A stretch of DNA of 64,000 bases from Bacteroidia bacterium (GCA_030430325.1 JAUIFR010000002.1:1-64000), one strand, 5' to 3'. Shown: positions 55,009-64,000, numbered from the stretch's first letter. Translations and numbers: made by a program. The notes: generated by a model not told the origin, from the sequence alone.

Positions 55009-56736
55009 TTACCCCTCTACCCATTCCGTTACTTCCTCTAGTGTTGGGTTTTTTACCTCTTTTAGTTTTAATTTCTTCTTCATACCACACACATCATTGA
55101 ATAATTTACTTGGCTTGGCAGCCCTTACTTCATCAATTGTTAATAGCCCCAATTTTTGAATAATCGGAATTAACTCTTCACGTATTCCTATGGATTGGTA
55201 ATCCTTTGCGGTAGCATATTGAGGCTTCTTTTCTGGTTTCATTTGGGGGAAGAATAAAACATCTTGAATGGAAGAAGCATTGGTCATGATCATAGCCAAC
55301 CGATCAATTCCAATACCAATACCAGCTGTTGGAGGCATGCCATACTCAAGTGCCCTTAGAAAATCTTCGTCTAGCACCATGGCTTCATCATCACCACGTT
55401 TACCAAGCTCAATTTGCTCCTCGAAGCGCTGGCGCTGATCGATCGGATCATTAAGCTCCGAAAATGCATTCGAAATTTCCTTGCCATTACAAATCACCTC
55501 AAATCGCTCAACTAGCCCAGGTTTATCCGCACATTTTTTGGCTAAAGGTGACATCTCAATCGGATAATCCGTAATAAATGTTGGCTGAATAAGCTGTTTT
55601 TCACATTTTTCACCAAAAATCTCGTCAATGAGCTTACCCTTGCCCATGGAGTCATCTATTGGCACCTCTAAAGCACGTGCTGTTTTTCTTAACTCGTCCT
55701 CATCCATGTTAGAGATATCAATGCCTGTGAAATGTTCGATCGCCTCAAACATGGTAAATCGTTTCCAAGGCCGCTTAAAATCAATTACATTTTCGCCAAC
55801 CGTAACTTTCGTATTACCGTGTAAATCAAGCGCCACCTTTTCGATCATTTCTTCTAATAAGCCCATCATCCATTGGTAGTCCTTGTATGCAACATAAAGC
55901 TCTACCTGTGTAAACTCAGGGTTATGAAACCTTGACATTCCTTCATTACGAAAATCCTTGGCAAACTCAAACACCCCATCAAAACCCCCGACAATAAGCC
56001 TTTTTAAATATAACTCATTGGCAATACGCAGATACAGGGTCATATCTAGTGTATTATGGTGTGTTTTAAATGGCCGAGCTGCAGCTCCTCCATATAATGG
56101 CTGAAGAATGGGTGTTTCTACCTCTAAGTATCCTTTTTCAATAAGAAAGTCTCGAATGCTTTGAACCATCTTACTGCGCTGAACAAATGTTTTCCTCACA
56201 CCAGGATTAACTACTAGGTCCACATAGCGCTGCCGGTAACGCTGCTCTGGATCTGAGAATGCGTCGAAGGTCTTTTGCTTTCCGTCTTCATCAGCCGCTT
56301 GTTTTACAATAGGCAATGGCTTTAGTGATTTAGTAAGAATAGTAAATTCACTTACATAAACACTGGTTTCACCAACATTCGTTTTGAATACTTTACCACT
56401 TACACCTATTATATCCCCTATATCTAATAGCTTTTTAAAAACTTGATTATAGTAAGACGTATCTTCTCCTGGGCAGATATCATCTCTTCTGAAATATAAT
56501 TGAATTCTACCTTGACTATCCTGTAACTCAGCAAATGAAGCAGATCCTTGTATGCGCCGTGTCATGATTCTACCTGCTAGTGTAACTTGTTTGCCTTCAA
56601 AATTTGTGTAATTATCAATAATTTCCTGGGAATAGGCAGAAACCTCAAATGTTTTTGCTGGATAAGGATTTATATTTAATTTTTCTAGTTCTTCTCGCGC
56701 TTTCCTTCTTACAATTTCCTGTTCACTTAAATGCAT
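55009..56736 (-). CDS. lysS: Lysyl-tRNA synthetase, class II
   Basis: A 575-residue class II enzyme that charges tRNA-Lys. The anticodon-binding OB domain lies at about 45-150 (VTLAGRIMTRRIQGSASFAELQDSQGRIQ). The catalytic domain has motif 1 around QRSKMVQSIRDFLIEKGYLEVETP, motif 2 AKDFRNEGMSRFHNPEFTQVELY and motif 3 GMPPTAGIGIGIDRLAMI. The C-terminal tail (about 500-575) with TIDEVRAAKPSKLFNDVCGMKKKLKLKEVKNP is longer than in E. coli (505 residues) and is a known Bacteroidetes extension. It is divergent from the methyltransferase gene. Confidence 0.97.
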   Translation of the reverse strand: MHLSEQEIVRRKAREELEKLNINPYPAKTFEVSAYSQEIIDNYTNFEGKQVTLAGRIMTRRIQGSASFAELQDSQGRIQLYFRRDDICPGEDTSYYNQVFKKLLDIGDIIGVSGKVFKTNVGETSVYVSEFTILTKSLKPLPIVKQAADEDGKQKTFDAFSDPEQRYRQRYVDLVVNPGVRKTFVQRSKMVQSIRDFLIEKGYLEVETPILQPLYGGAAARPFKTHHNTLDMTLYLRIANELYLKRLIVGGFDGVFEFAKDFRNEGMSRFHNPEFTQVELYVAYKDYQWMMGLLEEMIEKVALDLHGNTKVTVGENVIDFKRPWKRFTMFEAIEHFTGIDISNMDEDELRKTARALEVPIDDSMGKGKLIDEIFGEKCEKQLIQPTFITDYPIEMSPLAKKCADKPGLVERFEVICNGKEISNAFSELNDPIDQRQRFEEQIELGKRGDDEAMVLDEDFLRALEYGMPPTAGIGIGIDRLAMIMTNASSIQDVLFFPQMKPEKKPQYATAKDYQSIGIREELIPIIQKLGLLTIDEVRAAKPSKLFNDVCGMKKKLKLKEVKNPTLEEVTEWVEG

Positions 56737-57016
56737 GATGTCATTAAATTATATTAATACCAGTACTAAGTGCAAATTTGCAGCTTTTTGTAGCGAATGC
56801 AAAATCAAAATTTAAAAATCTGAACATATTCATAAACACCATATTTAGTATTTAAAATAAATTTCAATTCCTTGGTAAAACTTACCCAAACTTATTGAAG
56901 TAAGTATTATTAAAAAATAACATTTTAGTTATTAAAAAATTAAATCAATTTACTTTTTTAACTAAATGTCTTCACCTAATTTATTTTATAGGGTAATAGT
57001 CGTATAGAAATTAAAT

Positions 57017-57892
57017 ATGAGTAATATAATCAATCATGAGTTTCCATGTTGGTGTGGTAGCGCTAAATGGGAGGTAAAATTTAGTCAGCCGGGATACCAA
57101 TTACTACATTGTACAAATTGTGGTGTATTTAGAAATGACCCTCCACCGGTAAGCAATAATGATGAAAATGCTGATTTTTATACTTCCTATTACGAAATAA
57201 AAAAAGAAGATGGAAAAATGGAATTGCCTGCAACGAAGAATTCAAGGTTTTGGAAGGTAGCTGATAAGGAGAATATTTTGGCTCAAAAAGATGGAACCGT
57301 GCTAGATTTAGGTTGTGGTGATGGGGGATTGTGTGGAGAGCTCAAGGCAGATGGCTGGGGTACAGTTATTGGGATTGACGTATCTAAGAAAAGAATCATT
57401 AATGCAAAAAACAGATATCCTACTTTAATGTTTTTTGATGTGCCCATTTCGGATACAAATATTAAAAAGGAGAGCATTGACCTGATCATAATGGATAATG
57501 TGATTGAACACATCCCTGTTCCACAAAAATTCATTGAAGAGCTACTGCCCTATTTAAAGCCTAGTGGTAAAATGATACTAATTACGCCAAATATGCGTTC
57601 TGGAAATTTTAGGCTGCTAGGTAAGCGTTGGACACCGGAGCTTTGCCCACATGCACATGTCTATTTGTTTACTATTCCTGCCATTAATAAACTTACCAAA
57701 AGTGCTGGTTTTCAGTACAATGCGAGTGGCTCGTTTCACTTAAAACTTACCAGCCCGTTGCAAATTATAAAAAGGCTTGTAACAGGGGGCCCTAAGGCAT
57801 TTTTATGGAAATTGGGCCAAGTGTCAGGAGACTGGTACGGACGAATAATTGGTCAAGGGCAAATGTTGTATAACATTACAGTAAAAAATTAA
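57017..57892 (+). CDS. SAM-dependent methyltransferase with an N-terminal cysteine knuckle
   Basis: A 291-residue class I methyltransferase. The first 40 residues contain CWC (11-13) and CTNC (32-35), a zinc-ribbon-like knuckle found in methyltransferases of glycan and lipopolysaccharide modification. The SAM motif is VLDLGCGDGGLCGEL (about 95-109), followed by IDLIIMDNVIEHIP (motif II). The C-terminal part is hydrophobic (FHLKLTSPLQIIKRLV). The next gene starts on the last base of its stop codon (TAATG), so the two are translated together and probably act on the same saccharide or lipid. Confidence 0.85.
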   Translation: MSNIINHEFPCWCGSAKWEVKFSQPGYQLLHCTNCGVFRNDPPPVSNNDENADFYTSYYEIKKEDGKMELPATKNSRFWKVADKENILAQKDGTVLDLGCGDGGLCGELKADGWGTVIGIDVSKKRIINAKNRYPTLMFFDVPISDTNIKKESIDLIIMDNVIEHIPVPQKFIEELLPYLKPSGKMILITPNMRSGNFRLLGKRWTPELCPHAHVYLFTIPAINKLTKSAGFQYNASGSFHLKLTSPLQIIKRLVTGGPKAFLWKLGQVSGDWYGRIIGQGQMLYNITVKN

Positions 57893-58710
57893 TGCTTAAG
57901 GTAATGTTTTTTTGGGACTATGATACCCAGTGGGGAGCTGACCGCTCTCGTTCTGGTAGTGGGCCTAAAGATTGGGGGAAATTAGAATTCCCCAATACAG
58001 ATCGTTTATTAGAATTGCATGATGAGTATAAAATTCCGGCTTGCTTTGCTGTAGTTGGTGCTGCAGCGCTACCCGGTAAGCGGCCTTATCATGACCCAGA
58101 CCAAATAAAGAGAATAAATGCAGCAGGTCACGAAATTGGCAGCCACACCTTTCATCATGATTGGATACCGGCGCTAAATAGACTCCAGCTAAAAACTACT
58201 TTATCTCAAAGTAAAGATGCACTTGAACAATGTATTGGAACATCTGTGACTGCATTTGTGCCCCCTTATAATCAACCCTATGATTTTCCAGCGAAGTATT
58301 CATTTAGTTTAAGTGAGCGAAAACAAGTCAAAAAGGACCGTACCAATATTCCTATTCTTTGTGCGACATTGTCAGAATGTGGCTATACATTTAGTAGAAT
58401 CTCTTATCGTACCATTACCGAACGGCTAACGCAAAAAATCCAAAGCCATAGCCAATTAAAAATATCTCAGGTTGAAAAGATCCATGGTGTAAAATGCTTG
58501 CGTTTGAATTCAAGTGGTTTTAAAAATAGAGTAGTTCAATATATAAAGAGTAATATTGGCAAGGATGGTTATGTTCTTATTTATGGCCATCCGCACTCTT
58601 TAACAGCAGATAATGACCAAAATGAACGGCATCTAATCTCATTAATGGCTGAAATACATTACCTTAGGGTAAAAAATAAACTTCAAATAGTGCTACCAAA
58701 AGAGCTTTAG
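57892..58710 (+). CDS. Polysaccharide deacetylase (NodB homology)
   Basis: A 272-residue carbohydrate esterase family 4-like protein. It begins MLKVMFFWDYDTQWGADRSR, where D9/D11 fits the catalytic D-D pair. The metal histidines are H85 and H89 in GHEIGSHTFHHDW. No signal peptide or membrane span is present, so it is probably cytoplasmic and acts on a lipid-linked or nucleotide-linked sugar before export. It shares its start with the methyltransferase stop (1-nt overlap). A pair of sugar-modifying enzymes is the likely reading. Confidence 0.88.
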   Translation: MLKVMFFWDYDTQWGADRSRSGSGPKDWGKLEFPNTDRLLELHDEYKIPACFAVVGAAALPGKRPYHDPDQIKRINAAGHEIGSHTFHHDWIPALNRLQLKTTLSQSKDALEQCIGTSVTAFVPPYNQPYDFPAKYSFSLSERKQVKKDRTNIPILCATLSECGYTFSRISYRTITERLTQKIQSHSQLKISQVEKIHGVKCLRLNSSGFKNRVVQYIKSNIGKDGYVLIYGHPHSLTADNDQNERHLISLMAEIHYLRVKNKLQIVLPKEL

Positions 58711-59138
58711 TTTTAGAGAATAGTAATTTAATACCATAAATTTTTTAAAAAATTTTAATAAAAAAAGCGATCTTTTACGTTATAATTTGCCACTTGCATA
58801 TTATTTTCTATCATATTGATTAACAATAATTAATAATTAAATTAAACGGAGCCGCATACAAGAATTTTTAAATTAGGTGTTAAAGGTATTGTAAGTTATA
58901 GTGAAATGTACTATTTTTCCTGTAAATTAACTGTTGGTATTCATGAATAAAGTTATTATTTCGCTATTTAATTTGATTAGTTTGAGTTGTTTGGTTCTGA
59001 TTATCAATAGTTGAAAACAAATAGTACAATTTTTTATTAATATATTCATAGTTATTTTTATGAGTTTTTTTGGTAATTTTTTGAATTTAATTCATGTAAG
59101 TTTGAGGAAAGATTTGTAAAACGTTGAATGAATAAAAA
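58711..59138. other. 428-bp AT-rich gap
   Basis: No long gene. An 18-bp palindrome (58738-58755, AAATTTTTTAAAAAATTT) lies just after the deacetylase gene and may terminate it. A 23-codon ORF at 58943-59014 encodes an almost purely hydrophobic peptide (MNKVIISLFNLISLSCLVLI...) that could be a membrane mini-protein or chance. The rest shows no recognisable signal. Confidence 0.4.
58738..58755 (+). terminator. AT palindrome after the deacetylase gene
   Basis: AAATTTTTTAAAAAATTT, perfect and 18 bp, lies 28 bp after the stop. It has no G+C, so it would make only a weak terminator. Confidence 0.3.
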
Positions 59139-59276
59139 ATGTTTTGCTTTAGAAAAAGACAAAAAAAATCCATCGACCTTAAGTCCCGTTCAAATATTGA
59201 ATTTGGAACGCATGATGGACAACTAAATAAAATTTTTGGTGGAAAACCTGTACGTAGTGGGGATATTGAACTATAA
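59139..59276 (+). CDS. Small 45-residue ORF with a Gly-Gly motif, upstream of the TPR lipoprotein
   Basis: ATG at 59139 to TAA at 59274-59276 encodes 45 residues, starting MFCFRKRQKKSIDL and ending GQLNKIFGGKPVRSGDIEL. The stop is 12 nt before the start of the TPR lipoprotein gene, so an operon is likely. A basic N-terminus, a Gly-Gly at 35-36 and a short 9-residue tail recall leader-type or signalling peptides, but no family is recognised. A 32-codon ORF in another frame (59128-59226) overlaps it; only one is likely real. Confidence 0.4.
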   Translation: MFCFRKRQKKSIDLKSRSNIEFGTHDGQLNKIFGGKPVRSGDIEL

Positions 59277-59288
59277 TATGATAGAAAC

Positions 59289-60548
59289 ATGAAAAAGATA
59301 TTAGTTTTTATTTTGGCAATTATTTTTTTGGCTTCCTGTAATAAAAAGGATGAAACTTTATACCCAAAGTTTGAGAAGGTAAGTGAGGTCAACTTGGAGT
59401 CAGGTGGGGAATTGAGCCCAGCAATTATTCAGTCGAATTTATCAGCTGCAAAAGAATATGGGTTACAACTAATTAAAAGAGGAACTATTGATCAAATAGT
59501 TAAGGGATATTCAGTTTTGGGTTTGTGTTTTTACTTTGAAAGTAATTTCCAAGAGGCTGCAAAGTATTTTTTAAATGGTATTGACCTGATAAAAGAAAAC
59601 GATTTGCCAATGTCATATGACTTATACATGTGGTTGGGAGGTGTTTATTTTTCAGTTGGTGATTATGAAAATGCGATTGAAAACTATATGTTAGTGTATA
59701 ATGACTCTCCATACGGTTCCGATCATTATGTTAAAAGTGCACTAAATATTGCAGTTTCATATTTTGATTCGCAGGAATATGATAAGGCACTTGATTATTA
59801 TTTGGAATTAACAAAGTTCAGTAATAACCAAGTTAAACTAGTTGATATTTACATATCAGTAGCTGCTTGTTATAAATACTCTAATCACTTAAAGAATGAA
59901 GGCTATTACAGTAAGATGGCTTATGATTTGAGCACTAATATTGATTATTTTGAGGGTAAGTTAAGGGCACTCATTAATATCGGGGACACATATTATAATC
60001 TTAAAAAATATGATTTAGCAGAAACGTTTACGTTGGATGCTTTAGATCTCCATAATGAATTGGAACCATCATTTGATCTGGTGACAATTTACATTAATTT
60101 GGGTGAAATAAATATTTATAAAAATAATGCCACTCTTGCCATTAGTTATTTCCAAAAAGGACTTGCTCTTGCACAGCAATTAGACTACTTTGAAGAAGAG
60201 CAGCGTGCTTTATCTTACTTGAAGAAGCACTCAGAATCTGTAGAAGAGTACCGAGTATATGATGAAGAGTATAATAAAGTAACAGAGACAATGCAAGCCT
60301 TAAAAGAGAGTACAAGTAGAGAGCAGATAGTGGCTCAAAAGGAAATAAATGCTATGCTTGCAGAGCGTCAAGTACAAGCAATAAAAGCAAAAAATGAAAA
60401 ACTCTTTATAACCAGTACAATGGTACTTGGTGGTGTACTCCTTATTTTTGGATTGGTATTTAATTTATACCGTAATGTTCTAATTAAGGGGAGCTTATAT
60501 TATGCATATGCCATCTTGAACCTAACCCGCAGGCTCAAGCGAGCTTAA
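59289..60548 (+). CDS. TPR-repeat lipoprotein with C-terminal membrane helix
   Basis: A 419-residue protein. The start is MKKILVFILAIIFLASC, a lipoprotein signal with Cys17. About six tetratricopeptide repeats follow (40-310), for example YSVLGLCFYFESNFQEAAKYFLNGI, YMWLGGVYFSVGDYENAIENYM and INIGDTYYNLKKYDLAETFTLDAL. A coiled-coil-like stretch (EEYNKVTETMQALKESTSREQIVAQKE) leads to a membrane helix near 372-393 (ITSTMVLGGVLLIFGLVFNL) and a short basic tail. This layout resembles the sensory halves of Bacteroidetes TPR-kinases or TPR-LuxR proteins with the output domain missing. It may pair with the chemosensory protein downstream. Confidence 0.85.
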   Translation: MKKILVFILAIIFLASCNKKDETLYPKFEKVSEVNLESGGELSPAIIQSNLSAAKEYGLQLIKRGTIDQIVKGYSVLGLCFYFESNFQEAAKYFLNGIDLIKENDLPMSYDLYMWLGGVYFSVGDYENAIENYMLVYNDSPYGSDHYVKSALNIAVSYFDSQEYDKALDYYLELTKFSNNQVKLVDIYISVAACYKYSNHLKNEGYYSKMAYDLSTNIDYFEGKLRALINIGDTYYNLKKYDLAETFTLDALDLHNELEPSFDLVTIYINLGEINIYKNNATLAISYFQKGLALAQQLDYFEEEQRALSYLKKHSESVEEYRVYDEEYNKVTETMQALKESTSREQIVAQKEINAMLAERQVQAIKAKNEKLFITSTMVLGGVLLIFGLVFNLYRNVLIKGSLYYAYAILNLTRRLKRA

Positions 60549-60575
60549 ATTAACTTTTGAAAAAAACAATCTTTT

Positions 60576-60609
60576 GCTCTGGCATATATATGTTTGCCAG
60601 AGCTTTTTT
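60576..60609 (+). terminator. Intrinsic terminator after the TPR lipoprotein
   Basis: GCTCTGGCA (60576-60584) pairs perfectly with TGCCAGAGC (60595-60603), followed by a T run to 60609. The 28-bp distance from the stop is normal. Confidence 0.88.
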
Positions 60610-61108
60610 GGTGTGCCACAAATTATACTATTGAATGTTTGAATAAAATTGCTCATTTAGATGCAATTTAGTTGAATATGCTTTTCATTTCTTAGTTTTA
60701 CTACTATTTTGAAAATCTTGATAAAAGGAGTTTTTTAATTACACTACGTATAATTTTTACGCAATATTTTGATTTAAATACGTAGAATATGATGTCATTT
60801 TTGACCAATTTTTTCGGGGAATAGTAGAAGTCAATATAGTAACGATATTTTTTGTATTATAATATATTTTGTTTTTTATTGCATTTTATAAATAAAAAAA
60901 TCCATTTATATAATTTAATATATATAATTTTGGCTTTTAATTATAAATTAATTTAGGCCTACGATAGAGCAATATTTAATTAATTGCCAAGAAACATAGT
61001 CGTGATATATGAGCACAATTTGATTTTATTTCAAGCCAAAATATAAAGATATTGTAACACGAAGAATAATTACAAAGAGAATTTCTACATGATTTCAAAC
61101 ATTTAATT
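60610..61108. other. 499-bp AT-rich gap before the CheB/CheR protein
   Basis: No gene is visible. An 8-bp inverted repeat CTACGTAT (60744-60751) / ATACGTAG (60778-60785) with a 26-nt spacer is the only notable feature and could mark a regulator site. The stretch 60860-60950 is almost pure A+T. The start of the next gene is the first ATG after an in-frame stop at 61067. Confidence 0.4.
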
Positions 61109-64000
61109 ATGTCAATAGTTAGAGCCACCATTAACAAAAGCCATAGAACTAAACTTTCTAACCAAACCACTCTTATTTGTATTGAGATAAACCACAGCCT
61201 ATTGCCACACCTTGCTGAGCTACTTAGTGTCGCAGCAAACAAAACAAGTACGTCGTATATACTATTCCCTCGAGAAAAGAATTTGGGTAAACAAACTATA
61301 CAAAAAGCGCTTTCAAACACACCTATCAGTGTTCAGACACTTGAAAAAAAGGAAATTTTTAGACAGGGACAAGTTTATTTGGCTGGATACAATAAAAACT
61401 ATGAGTTTACTAATGTTGAGATTAAGACTACCAATAAAAAAAACAATAGTTATTATAAGTATGAATCGCTAGCTCAGACTTTTGGAGAGCATTTATTTCT
61501 TGTATTTTCCACTCCCTTAGACGATACTGATCAAAAAAAAGTAGAAATTGTAAAGAAGTTTCATGGAAATGTATTACTACTTGAGCCTGAAGATAATGCT
61601 AATATAGTCCAAGGAAATGGGTTTAACGGGATTGATCATATTGTACCTATTGCAGAATTAGCTGAAAAAGTTACTGATTATTTTTCTGGTATTTCAGACG
61701 AGTTGAACCGTAATGATAATGAGGCCATTCAAAAAATCATAACGTATGTTTCTGAACAATTTAATATTGATTTCTCTTTGTACAAACGTAAGTCAATTAT
61801 TCGAAAGCTAGAGCGAAGAATGTCTAGAAATAAGTTGACTTCATTTGAATCTTATGCAAATTTGCTCTTACAAGATGAACAAGAACGAAACGTTTTACTA
61901 AAGGAATTTCTCATTGGGCTTACAGGTTTTTTTAGAAATATTGAGGCCTTTGAGTTTATTAGAAAAAATGTTATCCCAGTACTTTTTAAAAAATTAGCAG
62001 CGAATGAACCACTTCGGTTATGGGTTGCAGGGTGCTCTACGGGTGAAGAGGCGTACTCTACAGCCATATTGATTCATGCCTTTCTAACTAAGAATAAGTT
62101 AAGTGTACCAATTAAAATTTTTGCTACAGATGTAGACGATGGAGCAATTCAAACGGCAAGCAAAGGAAAGTATCCCATTTCAGTAAAAAAAGATGTGCCT
62201 AGTGAATATTTCAACAATTATTTCACGACGAAAGGCAATTATTGTTATGTCAAAGATGAATTGCGTGCTATGATTATCTTTGCGAAACATAACATTATTT
62301 CTGACCCACCATTTCGTAATGTTGATTTTGTAGCATGTCGCAACTTGTTAATTTACTTTAAGCCAAAACTTCAAGAAAATATTATAAACCTATTTTATAG
62401 CTGCCTCAAGTCAAATGGATACTTATTTTTAGGCCCCAGTGAGGTTGCCGGAAACCTTGGTGATGCATTCCCAGCAGTGGAGAAAAAATGGAACTTATTT
62501 TGCAAAAAGCCCTCAAAAAATAGTAAAATTGAAACTGCAAATAACACAGTTGAAACGCAAATCAATTACTCGCTTCAAAATAATAGACATCCATTGGATA
62601 AACACTCTCTGCTTGATCGACTCAATGAGGTATTAATAAATGAGTATGGACCAATGAGCGCATTTATTGATCTGAATTTCGAGGTCATACAGCTCAAGGG
62701 AGGCATTACAAAGTTATTAAAACTTTCCGAAAAAAAGCTTTCACTTAATATTCTTAAACTGGTCCCCTCGAGTGTAGAGATTCCTATAAAAACTGCTATA
62801 CAAAAAGCAATTAAAACAGGTGAGAAGGTAATATATAAAAATGTGCCGATGCTTGAGGGAGAAAAAATGCAATATATTGGGTTTACTGTCACGCCAATTT
62901 ATGATCGATTTAGTAGGCAAAGCTTTTTGTTACTTGTTTTCGATGAAATTAAGGAGCTGGGTATGGCAGCTCAGTCAGCTCAGTTACATTTAGATGTTGA
63001 CCCAGAAATACATAAACGTATGCAAGAGTTGGAGTTACAACTTAAGGATACTCAAGCGAGCCTTCAAATTACACTAGATGAACTAGAAATTTCAAATGAA
63101 AAGCTCCAAACTTCGAATGAAGAATTACAAATTTCTAACGAAGATCTACTAATTGCAAACCAAGAGTTTCAGCATGCTAATCAGGAGCTTCAATCAGTTA
63201 ATGAAGAACTGCAAACTGTAAACCTTGAACTAGAAGAAAAAATCAATGCATTAACAGAGCTTAATCATGATGTCAATAATTTGCTTAAAAGCACAGAGAT
63301 AGGGGTTATATTTTTAGATAAAAATCTTAAAATCAGAAAGTTTACGCCAATTCTAGAAGCTCAGTTTGGAATTACAAATAATAATTTGGGACACCACATC
63401 TCGAGATTGGCACATCATATTGAATATCCTAACTTTGAGCAAGAAATTACAGCGATAATTAATAATCAAAAAGGAGAAATCACACAGGAAATAAAGCATC
63501 AAAATGGAAAGTGGTACCTTACCTCCATAATGCCATATAAAACTGAAAAGTTAGAAACGGAGGGTGCAGTAATTACATTTACAGATATTTCATCAGTAAA
63601 AGCAACTGAATTAGAGATTTATACAAAAAATAAAGTGTTAGAAAATGCACTTGAAGGCATTGCACAACTTGATGAAAGTGGAGAATTTGAAGATGTAAAT
63701 GCTGCTTTTGCCAAAATATTAGGGTATAATCAAGATGAAATTGTAGGTAAAAAATGGAATCAATTTGTTTCTCAGCAGGATTTTGATCGGGTGCAAGTAG
63801 GTTTTGAGCAAGCTAAAATTAAGCGAGTTAATATTGAATTTAGAGCTGTAAAACAAAATGGAGGAGAGACCTTTGTTGAACAAATTATCCTGGCTCACTT
63901 TGATCATCAAGGTAAGTTTTGTGGATATAGTTTATTTGTTCGTGATATCAGCCACCGTAAAAAATCCGAAGAAGAACTTACACAACAAAAAAATATTTTA
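61109..64000 (+). CDS. CheB/CheR/PAS sensory methyltransferase fusion, truncated at the right edge
   Basis: The frame is open for 964 codons to the window end. Residues 20-190 align with CheB methylesterase but lack its catalytic triad: the serine site reads IEINHSLLPHL, the histidine site LFPREK, and the aspartate site STPLDDTDQ. Residues 205-470 are CheR, with LTGFFRN (271-277), the SAM loop LRLWVAGCSTGEEAYS (302-317), and PFRNVDFVACRNLLIYF. A long coiled coil (634-718: ELQTSNEELQISNEDL-type heptads) follows, then two PAS domains (about 719-835 and 839-955). More domains, often a histidine kinase, may follow. A chemotaxis-like or two-component role is likely. Confidence 0.9.
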   Translation, partial: MSIVRATINKSHRTKLSNQTTLICIEINHSLLPHLAELLSVAANKTSTSYILFPREKNLGKQTIQKALSNTPISVQTLEKKEIFRQGQVYLAGYNKNYEFTNVEIKTTNKKNNSYYKYESLAQTFGEHLFLVFSTPLDDTDQKKVEIVKKFHGNVLLLEPEDNANIVQGNGFNGIDHIVPIAELAEKVTDYFSGISDELNRNDNEAIQKIITYVSEQFNIDFSLYKRKSIIRKLERRMSRNKLTSFESYANLLLQDEQERNVLLKEFLIGLTGFFRNIEAFEFIRKNVIPVLFKKLAANEPLRLWVAGCSTGEEAYSTAILIHAFLTKNKLSVPIKIFATDVDDGAIQTASKGKYPISVKKDVPSEYFNNYFTTKGNYCYVKDELRAMIIFAKHNIISDPPFRNVDFVACRNLLIYFKPKLQENIINLFYSCLKSNGYLFLGPSEVAGNLGDAFPAVEKKWNLFCKKPSKNSKIETANNTVETQINYSLQNNRHPLDKHSLLDRLNEVLINEYGPMSAFIDLNFEVIQLKGGITKLLKLSEKKLSLNILKLVPSSVEIPIKTAIQKAIKTGEKVIYKNVPMLEGEKMQYIGFTVTPIYDRFSRQSFLLLVFDEIKELGMAAQSAQLHLDVDPEIHKRMQELELQLKDTQASLQITLDELEISNEKLQTSNEELQISNEDLLIANQEFQHANQELQSVNEELQTVNLELEEKINALTELNHDVNNLLKSTEIGVIFLDKNLKIRKFTPILEAQFGITNNNLGHHISRLAHHIEYPNFEQEITAIINNQKGEITQEIKHQNGKWYLTSIMPYKTEKLETEGAVITFTDISSVKATELEIYTKNKVLENALEGIAQLDESGEFEDVNAAFAKILGYNQDEIVGKKWNQFVSQQDFDRVQVGFEQAKIKRVNIEFRAVKQNGGETFVEQIILAHFDHQGKFCGYSLFVRDISHRKKSEEELTQQKNIL

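Noticed and set aside
60744..60785. CTACGTAT/ATACGTAG inverted repeat as an attachment site
   Set aside because: There is no integrase, duplicated gene end or tRNA nearby; left as an unexplained inverted repeat.
1..64000. tRNA, rRNA or riboswitch genes
   Set aside because: I found no cloverleaf with a TTC-A-A arm or conserved rRNA stretch by eye in any gap; a covariance-model search was not possible.

Overview
The window looks like a chromosomal segment of a marine or soil Bacteroidetes, most likely order Cytophagales. The evidence is low G+C, almost no Shine-Dalgarno sequences, a giant secreted protein ending in a type IX secretion (T9SS) sorting domain, a GIN-domain lipoprotein, an OmpA/PD40 protein, a fused E1 alpha/beta 2-oxoacid dehydrogenase, a YtxJ-type bacillithiol redox protein and a GG-leader natural-product-type peptide. 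I see no rRNA, tRNA, CRISPR array, prophage or insertion sequence.

Layout. 1-2.5 kb: end of a plus-strand gene, then a glycosyltransferase/sugar-epimerase pair. 2.6-4.4 kb: an ECF sigma factor translationally coupled to a membrane protein with a von Willebrand A-like domain. 4.6-8.8 kb: tandem universal stress protein, bioD, then upp with a Ca2+/Na+ exchanger and a small membrane protein. 8.8-15.6 kb: minus-strand housekeeping genes (acyl-CoA dehydrogenase, der, frr, apt, pyrH, a biotinyl carrier protein, SDR, RidA). They are interrupted at 11.28-11.89 kb by an AT-rich gap with DnaA boxes, a candidate replication origin. 15.7-24 kb: envelope and small metabolic genes (periplasmic binding protein, Wza-like export lipoprotein, GIN lipoprotein, OmpA/PD40 protein, tilS, cyclic-nucleotide-binding-type protein).

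24-27 kb is an accessory-looking block: a Fic enzyme with an inhibitory helix and its own winged helix, a 41-bp tandem repeat that builds its promoter, a 63-aa GG-leader peptide with a strong terminator, and a family 2 glycosyltransferase. 27.2-40.3 kb is one 4365-residue modular beta-repeat surface protein with T9SS signal. 40.3-42.9 kb: GNAT, MIP18-like and SufE proteins and an alpha-oxoamine synthase. 43.1-52.4 kb: a plus-strand block of lipoate-dependent metabolism (2-oxoglutarate dehydrogenase E1 and E2, glycine decarboxylase, fused branched-chain-type E1). 52.5-58.7 kb: a lysine-rich exported protein, YtxJ, thiolase, lysS, a methyltransferase and a polysaccharide deacetylase. 59-64 kb: a tiny ORF, a TPR lipoprotein, and a CheB/CheR/PAS sensory protein running off the right edge; its CheB part lacks the catalytic residues.

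Two recurring structural themes stand out. First, many genes end in AT-rich palindromes with a TGCA or AGCT centre, and several of these palindromes include the stop codon. Second, short exact duplications occur at functional joints: the Fic promoter and the linkers of the 2-oxoglutarate dehydrogenase E2. All functional calls come from reading motifs in the translated sequence; no database search was possible.
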